Positions 34,899 to 45,340 of a stretch of 64,000 nt of DNA are shown in pieces. Each line of letters begins with the position of its first letter. Positions within the stretch are counted from its first letter, which is position 1. A model generated the notes under the pieces. The model did no database searches, had not been told where the DNA came from, and saw nothing but the letters and a program-made list of their open reading frames with translations. The position numbers and the translations under genes are program-made. Source of the DNA: Rhizobiales bacterium 63-22. Its GTDB lineage: Bacteria; Pseudomonadota; Alphaproteobacteria; Rhizobiales; Rhizobiaceae. The stretch spans positions 62,001 through 126,000 of the forward strand of contig MKVZ01000019.1 of assembly GCA_001898995.1 (NCBI GenBank), read 5' to 3'.

Positions 34899-35627
34899 AT
34901 GACGGAAATCACCGACCGCTATTTCAACGATCTGATCGCGCGGCTCGCGGGCCTGCGCGACCGGCTTGCCGGACCGATGGCCAAAGCCGCCGACCTCATC
35001 GCCGCAGCCGCGCGCGCCGACCGTCGTGTGTTCGTGTTCGGTACCGGCCATTCGCACATGATGGCGGAGGAACTGCATTACCGCGCCGGTGGGCTGGCCA
35101 TCACCGTGCCGGTGCTTTGCGGCTCCATCATGTTGCAGGACGGCGCCGTCGCCAGCTCGCATTTCGAGCGGCAGGAAGGGGCCGTGCGTCCCATCCTCGA
35201 CCGTTACGCCATCGGCGTGGGCGACATATTGATCGTGGTGTCCAATTCGGGCGTCAATGCCGCGCCCATCGAGGCGGCGCGCTATGCCCGTGAAAAGGGC
35301 GCTGCGGTGATCGCGCTCACCTCCGTCACTTATTCCAACGCCGTTGCCGCTGGCCGCCCGCAACTGGCGTCCCTGGCCGATGTGGTGCTGGACAACGACG
35401 CGCCGGCGGGGGATGCGGCGCTGGAGGTCGAAGGCAGCGCGCTCAGGGTGGGGCCGGTGTCGACGGCGCTCGGCGTCTCCATCCTCAACGCGGTCTTCGC
35501 CGAGGTCGCGGCACGGCTCGTCGCCGACGGGGCGGCGCCGGTCTATCTCAGCGCCAACATGCCGGGCTCGGCGGAAGTCAACCGGGCGCTGGTCGAGCGC
35601 TATCGCGACCGCAATCCGCATCTTTGA
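34899..35627 (+). CDS. SIS-domain protein (UPF0309-like)
   Basis: The 242-residue protein has a single SIS fold: FVFGTGHSHMMAEELHYRAGG (about 43-63), the phosphosugar loop VVSNSGVNAAPIEAARYA (about 112-129) and a C-terminal GVSILNAVFAEVAARL helix. It resembles UPF0309-type sugar-phosphate isomerase-like proteins. It closes the amino-sugar operon, so an amino-sugar phosphate substrate is likely, but activity is not known. The start codon lies 7 bases after the nagA stop. A degenerate palindromic repeat follows it. Confidence 0.78.
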   Translation: MTEITDRYFNDLIARLAGLRDRLAGPMAKAADLIAAAARADRRVFVFGTGHSHMMAEELHYRAGGLAITVPVLCGSIMLQDGAVASSHFERQEGAVRPILDRYAIGVGDILIVVSNSGVNAAPIEAARYAREKGAAVIALTSVTYSNAVAAGRPQLASLADVVLDNDAPAGDAALEVEGSALRVGPVSTALGVSILNAVFAEVAARLVADGAAPVYLSANMPGSAEVNRALVERYRDRNPHL

Positions 35628-35640
35628 AGTCTCTGTTTGC

Positions 35641-35685
35641 GCATGATCCCATTCGGAAATCTGTTCCCACTTGCCGGCGTCATGC
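35641..35685. repeat. Degenerate palindromic repeat downstream of the nag operon
   Basis: GCATGATCCCATTCGGAAA ... GTTCCCACTTG ... CATGC resembles a decayed inverted copy of the GATC/GGGAACC-type intergenic palindrome of this bacterial group. Arms are imperfect, so the assignment is tentative. Confidence 0.35.
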
Positions 35686-35697
35686 TCATGACGTCTC

Positions 35698-35805
35698 TTG
35701 ATAGCGCAATCCGGTCAGTGCATATCGCATTCTGGCATGGCTGCCGCCGTGCCGTGGATTAGTTTTCCGGCGAGGAAACGGCCCATGCTGCAAACATGCG
35801 GGCCG
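35698..35805 (+). promoter_or_regulatory. purU promoter and leader hairpin
   Basis: TTGATA (35698-35703), 17 bases, and CATATC (35721-35726) make a plausible promoter, giving a leader of about 93 nt. The leader contains CGGCCC (35779-35784) paired with GGGCCG (35800-35805) just before the ribosome-binding site AGGAAG. The arrangement could allow translational control of purU, but I do not recognise a riboswitch class. Confidence 0.4.
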
Positions 35806-35825
35806 TAAAGAAGCGAGGAAGTCCG

Positions 35826-36710
35826 ATGCGCAATTTCGTCCTGACCGTTACCTGCAAATCCACCCGCGGCATTGTCGCCGCCATATCGGGTTATCTCGCG
35901 GGCAAGGGCTGCAACATCGTCGACAGTGCCCAGTTCGACGATCTGGACACGGGCCGCTTCTTCATGCGCGTCAGCTTCATCTCGGAGGAGGGCACGGCGC
36001 TCGACGCGCTGCGCGAGGGCTTTGCGGCGGTCGCCGCACCCTTCGAGATGAATTACGAGTTCCACGACAGTGCGCAGCGCATGAAGACGATGCTCATGGT
36101 GTCGCGCTTCGGCCATTGCCTCAACGACCTGCTCTACCGGTGGAAGATCGGCGCGCTGCCCATCGATATCGTTGGCGTGGTGTCGAACCATTTCGACTAC
36201 CAGAAAGTCGTGGTGAACCACGATATTCCCTTCCACCACATCTCCGTCACCAAGGCCAACAAGGCGGAGGCCGAGCACCATCTGATGGAGATCGTGGAAG
36301 GCACCGGCACGCAGCTCGTGGTGCTGGCGCGCTACATGCAGGTTCTCTCCGACGAACTGTGCCGGAAGATGTCGGGCCGCATCATCAACATCCACCATTC
36401 GTTCCTGCCTTCCTTCAAGGGCGCGAACCCCTACAAGCAGGCCTATGAGCGCGGCGTGAAGCTGATCGGCGCGACGGCGCATTATGTCACCGCCGATCTC
36501 GACGAAGGCCCGATCATCGAGCAGGACGTGGCGCGCGTGACACATGCGCAGAGCGCGGCGGATTATGTCTCGATCGGCCGCGACGTCGAGGCGCAGGTGC
36601 TGGCGCGCGCGGTACACGCGCATATCCACCACCGCTCGTTCCTCAACGGCAACCGTACGGTGGTGTTCCCGGCTTCTCCCGGCTCCTTCGCCTCCGAACG
36701 GATGGGATGA
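35826..36710 (+). CDS. purU: Formyltetrahydrofolate deformylase
   Basis: PurU hydrolyses 10-formyltetrahydrofolate to formate and tetrahydrofolate, balancing one-carbon units. The 294-residue protein has an N-terminal ACT domain (about 1-80) and a formyltransferase-fold C-terminal domain with VSRFGHCLNDLLYRW, INIHHSFLPSFKGANPYKQA (catalytic Asn and His) and TADLDEGPIIEQD (catalytic Asp). The ATG at 35826 follows AGGAAG. It is a single gene with its own promoter and a bidirectional terminator further downstream. Confidence 0.95.
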   Translation: MRNFVLTVTCKSTRGIVAAISGYLAGKGCNIVDSAQFDDLDTGRFFMRVSFISEEGTALDALREGFAAVAAPFEMNYEFHDSAQRMKTMLMVSRFGHCLNDLLYRWKIGALPIDIVGVVSNHFDYQKVVVNHDIPFHHISVTKANKAEAEHHLMEIVEGTGTQLVVLARYMQVLSDELCRKMSGRIINIHHSFLPSFKGANPYKQAYERGVKLIGATAHYVTADLDEGPIIEQDVARVTHAQSAADYVSIGRDVEAQVLARAVHAHIHHRSFLNGNRTVVFPASPGSFASERMG

Positions 36711-36734
36711 TATTGCGGCTCTGGCGGGCCTGCA

Positions 36735-36799
36735 AATCGCGTCTTCCGGTGCTCACGTACTCAAGTACGCTGCGCTCCGGTTCTCGAAAGTCACGATTT
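36735..36799. repeat. Extended imperfect palindrome after purU
   Basis: A core CGTACT-CA-AGTACG (36756-36769) is flanked by CCGG at 36746-36749 and 36777-36780 and by outer arms AAATCG/CGATTT (36735-36740, 36794-36799). The 65-bp element lies between purU and its terminator. From memory, intergenic sequences with GTGCTCACGTACT...AGTACGCTGCGCTCC occur in many proteobacteria; I could not check this. Confidence 0.55.
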
Positions 36800-36846
36800 T
36801 CGGCGCGCCATACCCACAATCTCCGCTAACCACCGAGGTTGTGATG

Positions 36847-36876
36847 ATAAAAACCCCGCTGCTGCGGGGTTTTTAT
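36847..36876. terminator. Bidirectional terminator between purU and the PEBP-like gene
   Basis: ATAAAAACCCCGC (36847-36859) and GCGGGGTTTTTAT (36864-36876) form a perfect 13-bp stem with a TGCT loop, ending in Ts on both strands. It serves convergent purU (+) and the PEBP-like gene (-). Confidence 0.92.
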
Positions 36877-36889
36877 CACGGATTTTCGA

Positions 36890-37270
36890 TCACTTCGCGG
36901 TAAACGGTTTTGTGTCGGAGCCGGACGCCAGTTTCCTGCCCGACGCATCCAATGCGGTCACGATGATCTTGTAGTAATGCGTGCCATCCGGCGGGCACGG
37001 ACCCTTGTAGCGGAAAGCGCCGTAAGGAAGCTGGCCCTGTCCTTTATAGGCCACCTTGCCGCCGCCATGGTTGAAGCCCATGGCGTTCCTGTCGATCATT
37101 GTGATTTCGAGCGTTTTGGTCCCGGCTGGCACGTTTCTGACCGAAATGGGTGGCGATTTCGGGTCGAAGCACTTCTTCGTCGGCCCCCAGTTGAACGAAA
37201 CGCCGAGATCGGCAGCCATCGCACCGGTCGCATAGAGCGACGCGACGGCAATCAGCACCAGTTTACGCAT
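36890..37270 (-). CDS. Secreted PEBP-like (YbhB/YbcL family) protein
   Basis: The 126-residue product begins with a signal peptide (MRKLVLIAVASLYATGAMAA). The mature part has PEBP-like elements: ISVRNVPAGTKTLEITMID, a GGGKVAYKGQGQLPYGAF loop and YKGPCPPDGTHYYKIIVTALD (about 85-105), the ligand-pocket signature of phosphatidylethanolamine-binding proteins. It is shorter than most family members (about 150-180), mainly near the N-terminus. It is probably periplasmic; function unknown. The start at 37270 follows GGGAG. Confidence 0.75.
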   Translation of the reverse strand: MRKLVLIAVASLYATGAMAADLGVSFNWGPTKKCFDPKSPPISVRNVPAGTKTLEITMIDRNAMGFNHGGGKVAYKGQGQLPYGAFRYKGPCPPDGTHYYKIIVTALDASGRKLASGSDTKPFTAK

Positions 37271-37364
37271 GTTTTTCTCCCGCAGCCTGTGGAGAATAAT
37301 CCTCCACTCCCAAGGCTTCACAACAGGAGTTCAACAGTGCGAGATTCGATTCGTCAATGGTTTG

Positions 37365-37386
37365 AAACCCCGCCGAAGCGGGGTTT
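37365..37386 (-). terminator. Intrinsic terminator after the amaB-like gene
   Basis: AAACCCCGC (37365-37373) pairs with GCGGGGTTT (37378-37386) around CGAA. On the minus strand the stem is followed by TTTCAAA. It lies 20 bases past the dehydrogenase stop codon and precedes the PEBP-like gene on the same strand. Confidence 0.75.
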
Positions 37387-37405
37387 TTCCCGATCATGAA
37401 GACGG

Positions 37406-38938
37406 TCAGTCGATGTCGAAGGAAACGCCTTGCGCCAGCGGCAGCGCCTTCGAGTAGTTGATCGTGTTGGTGGCGCGGCGCATGTAGCCCTTCCATGCGT
37501 CCGAGCCGGATTCGCGGCCGCCGCCGGTTTCCTTCTCGCCGCCGAACGCGCCGCCGATCTCGGCGCCTGAAGTGCCGATATTGACGTTGGCGATGCCGCA
37601 ATCCGAACCTTCCGCCGACAGGAAACGCTCCGCTTCCTGAAGGTTGAGCGTGAAGATCGAGGATGACAGGCCCGCGCCGACCGCGTTGTGCTGCGCGAGC
37701 ACGTCATCGAAGTCGGAATACTTCATCACATAGAGGATCGGCACGAAGGTTTCTTCCAGCACCGGGCCTTCCTGCTTCGGCATTTCCACGATGGCCGGCC
37801 GCACATAGTAAGCGTTCTCATGGCCGGTATCGACGCGCTCGCCGCCCTGCACCTTGCCGCCATGGGCGGCAGATTCCTTGAGCGCCTTCTGCATGGCGTC
37901 GAAGGCGTTTTTGTCGATCAGCGGACCGACCAGCGCGCTGGTTTCCAGCGGCGAGCCGACCGAAACGCTGGCATAGGCCTTCTTGAGGCGCGGGACCAGC
38001 GCGTCATAGACGCTTTCATGCACGAACAGGCGGCGCATGGTGGTGCAGCGCTGGCCGGCGGTACCCATCGCCCCGAAAGCGATGGCGCGCAGCGCCATGT
38101 CGAGATCGGCCGAGGGGCAGACGATGCCGGCATTGTTGCCGCCGAGTTCGAGAATGGCGCGGGCGAAACGCTTGGCGAGGCGCGGACCGACCTCGCGGCC
38201 CATGCGGGTCGAGCCGGTGGCCGAGACCAGCGCCACTTTCGGGTTGTCCACCAGCACCTCGCCGACGGTGCGGTCGCCGAGCAGCACCTGCGCGATGCCT
38301 TCCGGCGCGTCGCCGAAGCGCTTGAGGGCGCGCTTGAGGATCGCATCGCAGGCAAGCGCGGTCAGGAGCGACTTCTCGGACGGCTTCCACACCACCGTGT
38401 CGCCGCATACCAGCGCCAGCGCCGTGTTCCACGACCACACGGCCACGGGGAAGTTGAAGGCGGAGATGACGCCCACCACGCCGAGCGGATGCCAGCTTTC
38501 CATCATGCGATGGCCGGCGCGCTCGGTGGCGATGGTGAGGCCGTAGAGCTGGCGCGACAGGCCGACCGCGAAATCGCAGATATCGATCATTTCCTGCACT
38601 TCGCCGAGGCCTTCCGACGGAATCTTGCCGGCTTCGATCGAGACGAGGCGGCCGAGATCGGCCTTGGCGGCGCGCAGTTCCTCGCCGAACAGGCGCACCA
38701 GTTCGCCGCGCTTCGGCGCCGGAACCATGCGCCATTCGCGGAACGCCTTGTCGGCCTTGTCGATGATCTTTTCGGCGTCGGCCTTGCCGTGCGACTTCAC
38801 GGCGGCGATCTGCTCGCCGGAAACCGGGCTGAAGGCAGCGATATCGCCGCCCGTATAGGCGGCGGCGTCCACGCCGAGCCGGGCGAGAATATCCGCGGCT
38901 TCCTTCTTCACGTCGATTTTCTTGACGGCGGTGTTCAT
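37406..38938 (-). CDS. amaB: ALDH7-type aldehyde dehydrogenase (aminoadipate-semialdehyde dehydrogenase-like)
   Basis: The 510-residue NAD-dependent dehydrogenase belongs to the ALDH7/antiquitin branch: WHPLGVVGVISAFNFPVAVW (about 149-168), SATGSTRMGREV, the catalytic Glu in LELGGNNAGIV and the catalytic Cys in GTAGQRCTTMRRLFVHE (about 300-316). In pseudomonads AmaB of this branch oxidises L-2-aminoadipate 6-semialdehyde to 2-aminoadipate in the pipecolate branch of lysine catabolism. It is divergent from a LysR gene, beyond which lies an AmaA-like FAD oxidase, which supports this role. Identity at substrate level is inferred. Confidence 0.8.
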   Translation of the reverse strand: MNTAVKKIDVKKEAADILARLGVDAAAYTGGDIAAFSPVSGEQIAAVKSHGKADAEKIIDKADKAFREWRMVPAPKRGELVRLFGEELRAAKADLGRLVSIEAGKIPSEGLGEVQEMIDICDFAVGLSRQLYGLTIATERAGHRMMESWHPLGVVGVISAFNFPVAVWSWNTALALVCGDTVVWKPSEKSLLTALACDAILKRALKRFGDAPEGIAQVLLGDRTVGEVLVDNPKVALVSATGSTRMGREVGPRLAKRFARAILELGGNNAGIVCPSADLDMALRAIAFGAMGTAGQRCTTMRRLFVHESVYDALVPRLKKAYASVSVGSPLETSALVGPLIDKNAFDAMQKALKESAAHGGKVQGGERVDTGHENAYYVRPAIVEMPKQEGPVLEETFVPILYVMKYSDFDDVLAQHNAVGAGLSSSIFTLNLQEAERFLSAEGSDCGIANVNIGTSGAEIGGAFGGEKETGGGRESGSDAWKGYMRRATNTINYSKALPLAQGVSFDID

Positions 38939-39030
38939 GGCTTTCCTCTCTCATGGCCTGCCGGCGCGGGCGGCCCGCTCGGCCCCAATGTGGTCAATGC
39001 CTGTCCGTTGCGGTGACGATATGCCGGGAT

Positions 39031-39050
39031 TATGATGAAAATGTATCATA
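39031..39050. promoter_or_regulatory. Candidate LysR operator between amaB and its regulator
   Basis: TATGAT (39031-39036) and ATCATA (39045-39050) form a perfect dyad with an 8-base spacer in the 169-bp divergent gap, a layout typical of LysR recognition sites. It is 58 bases from the LysR start and about 93 from the amaB start. Confidence 0.5.
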
Positions 39051-39107
39051 TCAGCCGCCATCCCTGTATGGTCGCGATGAAAGCAACTATGTTGATGCGA
39101 GAGCGGA

Positions 39108-40034
39108 ATGAAGCTGAGCAGAAGACTGATCCCGGACATCGCCACGCTGCAAGCCTTCGAATGCGCCGCGCGCCATGGCAGCTTCACACAGGCCGCGCAT
39201 GAGCTCAACCTCACCCAGAGCGCCGTCAGCCGCCAGATCAAGGATCTGGAAAGCCAGTTGGGCGTGCTCCTGTTCGAGCGTATCCGCCAGCGCATCCTGC
39301 TTTCCGATGCCGGACGCAAGTTCCTGCCGGAGGTGCGCCGGCTCCTCAACCAGACCGAGGACACCATGCTGCGCGCCATGGCCTCGGCGCAGTCCACCTC
39401 ATCCTTCAGCGTCGCCACGCTGCCGACATTCGGCACGCGCTGGCTGATGCCGCGCATTCCCGATTTCGTGGCCCGCAACCCCGGCGTCGCGCTCAATGTC
39501 GCATCGCGGTCGGGGGTGTTCGATTTCGAGGAACAGCCTTTCGACCTTGCCATCCATTACGGCCAGCCGGTCTGGGCGCATGCCACCTGCACCTTCCTGT
39601 GCAGCGAGGCCATCGTGCCGGTGGCAAGCCCGGCACTGCTGAAAAGCCGCCGTCCCGCCGCACCCGGCGATCTGGAGGACGAGCCGCTGCTCCATCTCGC
39701 CACGCGGCCGAAAATGTGGGCGCAATGGTTCGAAAGCTGCGGCGTCGAGGGGCGCTCGGCCTATCGCGGCCACCGGTTCGACCAGTTCTCGATGGTGATC
39801 GGCGCGGCGGTGGCGGGCCTCGGCTTCGCCCTGCTGCCGCTTTATCTCATCGAGCAGGAACTGCGCGGCGGCGTGCTGGCCGTGCTTTTCGAGCGGCCCA
39901 TGCGCACGGAGAACGATTATTATCTGGTCGTGCCGGAAGGAAAGCTCGAAAATCCGCTGACGCAGGTGTTCTGCCGGTGGATCGCGGGACAGGTAGGCGG
40001 CACCGACTATGCCGCGCTGGTGGGACGAATTTAA
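39108..40034 (+). CDS. LysR family regulator, GcvA-like
   Basis: The 308-residue protein has the GcvA-type N-terminus (LIPDIATLQAFECAARHGSF, LTQSAVSRQIKDLESQLG, about 7-50) and an effector domain beginning near SSFSVATLPTFGTRWLMPRI, with FDLAIHYGQPVW typical of this branch. It lies between the divergent amaB-like gene and a downstream FAD oxidase gene, so it probably activates both in response to a lysine-derived metabolite such as pipecolate. That ligand is an inference from context. Confidence 0.88.
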   Translation: MKLSRRLIPDIATLQAFECAARHGSFTQAAHELNLTQSAVSRQIKDLESQLGVLLFERIRQRILLSDAGRKFLPEVRRLLNQTEDTMLRAMASAQSTSSFSVATLPTFGTRWLMPRIPDFVARNPGVALNVASRSGVFDFEEQPFDLAIHYGQPVWAHATCTFLCSEAIVPVASPALLKSRRPAAPGDLEDEPLLHLATRPKMWAQWFESCGVEGRSAYRGHRFDQFSMVIGAAVAGLGFALLPLYLIEQELRGGVLAVLFERPMRTENDYYLVVPEGKLENPLTQVFCRWIAGQVGGTDYAALVGRI

Positions 40035-40197
40035 CATTTGCGCTCACGCCTGTATCGAACGGAAGCAAATGTCGGAATCAAACCACTCGTTCATTCCAAA
40101 GTGGAATGAAATGGTGCATAAATATTGCTGTCCAAAGGATTCCGGCAACGTGAAATAAGCAATGTCCTGCTCTTGATAGTGGAAGAGATTGCCGACC

Positions 40198-41481
40198 ATG
40201 CTGAACGATCCGCGCTCCCACGGCCTTTGGGAAAAGACCGCTCCCGCCGCACCGAAGACCGCGCCGCTGCAAGGCGAGATCACGGCGGACGTGGTGATCG
40301 TGGGCGGCGGCTTCACCGGGCTTTCCACTGCCCTGCATCTGGCGGAAAAGGGCGTCCGGGCGGTCGTTCTGGAAGGCGTCGAGATCGGTTATGGCGGATC
40401 GGGCCGCAATGTGGGGCTGGTCAATGCCGGCATGTGGGTGATGCCGGACGACCTGCCGGGCGTGCTCGGACAGAAATACGGCGACCGGCTGCTCGACGTG
40501 CTCGGCAATGCGCCGAAGCTGGTGTTCGAAATCATCGAGAAGCATGGCATCGCCTGCGAGGTGGAAAAGCAGGGCACGCTGCATTGCGCGGTTGGCGAGA
40601 GCGGCGTCAGGGAATTGCAGAATCGTTACGCGCAATGGGTGAGCCGGGGCGCGAATGTGAAGCTGCTCGACGCGCGGGAAACCGAGGCCAAGGTCGGTAC
40701 GAGGGCCTATGCCGCCTCGCTTCTGGACCTGCGGGCCGGCACGATCCAGCCGCTCGCCTATGCGCGCGGCCTCGCCCATGCGGCGATTGCCGCGGGCGCG
40801 CAGGTCTTTACTGCAAGCCCCGTGACCGGGGCCGAGGAGCAGAACGGAAAATGGCTGGTGCGGACGGCGCAGGGTTCGGTGCGCGCCGACTGGGTGGTGG
40901 TCGCCACCAACGCCTATACCAACGCGCCATGGGCGGAAGTGCGCGCCGAACTGGTGCATCTGCCTTATTTCAACATGGCGACGAAACCGCTTTCCGACAA
41001 TCTGAAAAAGAGCATCCTGCCGGAACGGCAGGGCGTGTGGGACACGAAGGAAGTGCTTTCCTCCTTCCGCTTCGACCGGCAGGGCCGGCTTGTGTTCGGC
41101 AGCGTCGGCGCGCTGCGCAATACGGGCGCCGCCGTGCATCGGGCATGGGCGAAGAAGTCCCTGAAACGGATCTTTCCGCAGATCGGCGACGTGGAATTCG
41201 AGGCGCAATGGTATGGCATGATCGGCATGACCGGCGACAGCCTGCCGAAATTCCATCGCCTCGCGCGCAACGTGGTCGGCTTTTCCGGCTATAACGGGCG
41301 CGGTATCGCGCCCGGCACGGTGTTCGGCAAGTGGCTGGCCGATCTCGCTTCGGGCGCTGTGAAGGAAGCCGACCTGCCGCTGCCGGTGAGCGATCCCGAG
41401 GCGCAAAGCTTCAGGGCCTTGCGCGAGGCTTATTACGAGGCCGGCTCGCAGATCGCCCATATCACCGGAATGGTGATCTGA
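40198..41481 (+). CDS. FAD-dependent amino-acid oxidase, DAO family (pipecolate oxidase-like)
   Basis: The 427-residue flavoprotein has an N-terminal Rossmann FAD motif (DVVIVGGGFTGLSTALHLAEKG, about 31-52, with the acidic residue in VVLEG following) and a C-terminal FAD-contact stretch (FSGYNGRGIAPGTVFGKWLA). This is the DadA/PuuB/AmaA-type DAO family. With an AmaB-like dehydrogenase and a LysR regulator beside it, oxidation of L-pipecolate to piperideine-6-carboxylate is the best guess. PuuB-like oxidation of a glutamylated amine is an alternative. The ATG at 40198 is used; a TTG three codons earlier has GGAAG closer to it. Confidence 0.8.
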   Translation: MLNDPRSHGLWEKTAPAAPKTAPLQGEITADVVIVGGGFTGLSTALHLAEKGVRAVVLEGVEIGYGGSGRNVGLVNAGMWVMPDDLPGVLGQKYGDRLLDVLGNAPKLVFEIIEKHGIACEVEKQGTLHCAVGESGVRELQNRYAQWVSRGANVKLLDARETEAKVGTRAYAASLLDLRAGTIQPLAYARGLAHAAIAAGAQVFTASPVTGAEEQNGKWLVRTAQGSVRADWVVVATNAYTNAPWAEVRAELVHLPYFNMATKPLSDNLKKSILPERQGVWDTKEVLSSFRFDRQGRLVFGSVGALRNTGAAVHRAWAKKSLKRIFPQIGDVEFEAQWYGMIGMTGDSLPKFHRLARNVVGFSGYNGRGIAPGTVFGKWLADLASGAVKEADLPLPVSDPEAQSFRALREAYYEAGSQIAHITGMVI

Positions 41482-41490
41482 CCGCGCCCG

Positions 41491-41593
41491 GAGCATTTTG
41501 CAGCCGAACGGTAACATTTGGCGTCGCATAAATGCCTTGAAAACAAATAGATAGAGCGTGGATCCGATTCCATCAGATTGAAACGCGCTCTAG
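41491..41593 (+). repeat. Palindromic repeat, type 1 with GATCC-type tail
   Basis: A decayed head (GAGCATTTTGCAGC...) is followed by AAACAAATAGATAGAGCG and a tail hairpin in which AGAGCG (41553-41558) pairs with CGCTCT (41586-41591). It starts 9 bases after the oxidase stop codon. The remaining 254 bp up to the binding-protein gene show no gene or clear promoter. Confidence 0.7.
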
Positions 41594-41847
41594 CTGTCAC
41601 AAATCCGCAGCGAAACTCTTGTAGGTCATGCGCGACCGATGCGACAAGCCCCACCGTGGAGGATGATTCCGCCGGAAGGGCTTCGCCGTTCGTGGAAACA
41701 TTCGACAGGTGCATCATGATGAACCAGAACACCCGTGCCTATCGGCATGACAGTATCTGCTTCCTGACGGCGCGTGCCCAGCGGCATTGCGGCGGGCGGG
41801 CAGGCCATGCATGCGAGCATCACACGGAAATCAGGGGAGGGAACACC

Positions 41848-42828
41848 ATGAACGGAATGTTGAAGCGTGCGGGCGTGGCGACCGCGTTCCTCGCACTTGC
41901 CGTCGCCGTGGCGCAGGCCGACACGCTGACGCTCTATACCTCGCAGCCGGAGGCCGACGCGGCCAGGACGGTCGAGGGGTTCCGAAAGGCCAATCCCGGC
42001 ACCGACGTGCAGATTTTCCGTTCCGGCACCAGCGAGATCATGACCAAGCTCGCGGCGGAATTTTCCGCCGGCGCGCCGCAGCCCGACGTTCTGCTCATCG
42101 CCGACGCGGTGACGATGGAGGCGCTGAAGAGGGACAAGCGCCTGATGCCCTATCCGGAAGCGAAGGTCGACGGTTTCGCACCCGGTTCCTACGACGCCGA
42201 CAAGACCTATTTCGGCTCCAAGCTGATCACCACCGGCATCGCCTGGAACACCGGCGCGGCGCAGAAGCCCGAACACTGGGCCGATCTCGTAAAGCCCGAA
42301 TACAAGGGGCAGGTGGTCATGCCGAGCCCGCTCTATTCGGGTGCGGCGGCCTATATGTTGAGCGGCTTCTCGCTCGACAGCAAACTCGGCTGGAGCTACT
42401 TCGAAAAGCTGAAGGAAAACGGGGTCGCCAACGTCAAGGGCAATGGCGCGGTACTGAAGGCGGTGGCTTCGGGCGAGAAGCCTTACGGCATTCTCGTGGA
42501 TTTCATGGCGCTCAACGCCAAGGCCAAGGGATCGCCGATCGATTTCGTATTCCCGTCCGAGGGCGTTCCCGCCGTCACCGAGCCGGTTGCCATCATGGCG
42601 ACGGCGAAGAACGTTCCGGCCGCGAAGAAATTCGTCGATTTCATCCTCTCCGACGATGGGCAGAAGCTCGCGTTGGCGCAGGGCTATCTGCCGGCGAAGG
42701 AAGGTATCGGCCGTCCCGCCTGGCTGCCGGAAGGCACGAAAATCAATATCATGCCGGTCGATACGCAGAAAGTGCTGCAACGCACCGACGCCGACAAGAA
42801 GCAGTTCACCGAACTGTTTGGCGGCTAG
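41848..42828 (+). CDS. Periplasmic iron(III)-type ABC substrate-binding protein (orphan)
   Basis: The 326-residue protein has a signal peptide (about 1-23, ending AVAVAQA) and the class of fold used by ferric-ion binding proteins (FbpA/SfuA-like): LTLYTSQPEADAARTVEGFRK, EIMTKLAAEFSAGAPQPDVL, ITTGIAWNTGAAQKP and IMATAKNVPAAKKFVDFIL. The start at 41848 follows GGGGAGG. No permease or ATPase gene is adjacent, which is unusual. The TAG stop is the first part of a palindromic repeat (CTAGAGCATTTCC), so the 3' flank may have been rearranged. Substrate could be iron, a polyamine-like compound or a phosphonate. Confidence 0.83.
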   Translation: MNGMLKRAGVATAFLALAVAVAQADTLTLYTSQPEADAARTVEGFRKANPGTDVQIFRSGTSEIMTKLAAEFSAGAPQPDVLLIADAVTMEALKRDKRLMPYPEAKVDGFAPGSYDADKTYFGSKLITTGIAWNTGAAQKPEHWADLVKPEYKGQVVMPSPLYSGAAAYMLSGFSLDSKLGWSYFEKLKENGVANVKGNGAVLKAVASGEKPYGILVDFMALNAKAKGSPIDFVFPSEGVPAVTEPVAIMATAKNVPAAKKFVDFILSDDGQKLALAQGYLPAKEGIGRPAWLPEGTKINIMPVDTQKVLQRTDADKKQFTELFGG

Positions 42829-42914
42829 AGCATTTCCAGCAAAAGTGCGAAGCGGTTTCGCGTAGGGTAATGCGTAAAGACAAATAGATAGAGCGTGTGC
42901 CGGTCGCCCGGCAC
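42826..42914 (+). repeat. Palindromic repeat, type 1, providing the upstream gene's stop codon
   Basis: CTAGAGCATTTCCAGCAAAA begins at 42825, and the unit runs through GTGCGAAGCGG and GGGTAATGCGTAAAG to AAATAGATAGAGCG. A tail hairpin GTGCCGG/CCGGCAC (42897-42914) follows and ends 5 bases before the tex stop codon. The repeat's TAG is the stop codon of the binding-protein gene. Confidence 0.8.
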
Positions 42915-42918
42915 TCCG

Positions 42919-45246
<2,328 letters not shown>

Positions 45247-45340
45247 GTGTTTCCCGTGCTGCGTTGTCGACCGGCACCATAGTCGGATGCTTCTCCGGCG
45301 CAATCAAGGCAGCGACGGTGTTCCACAGGAAAGGCATGGG

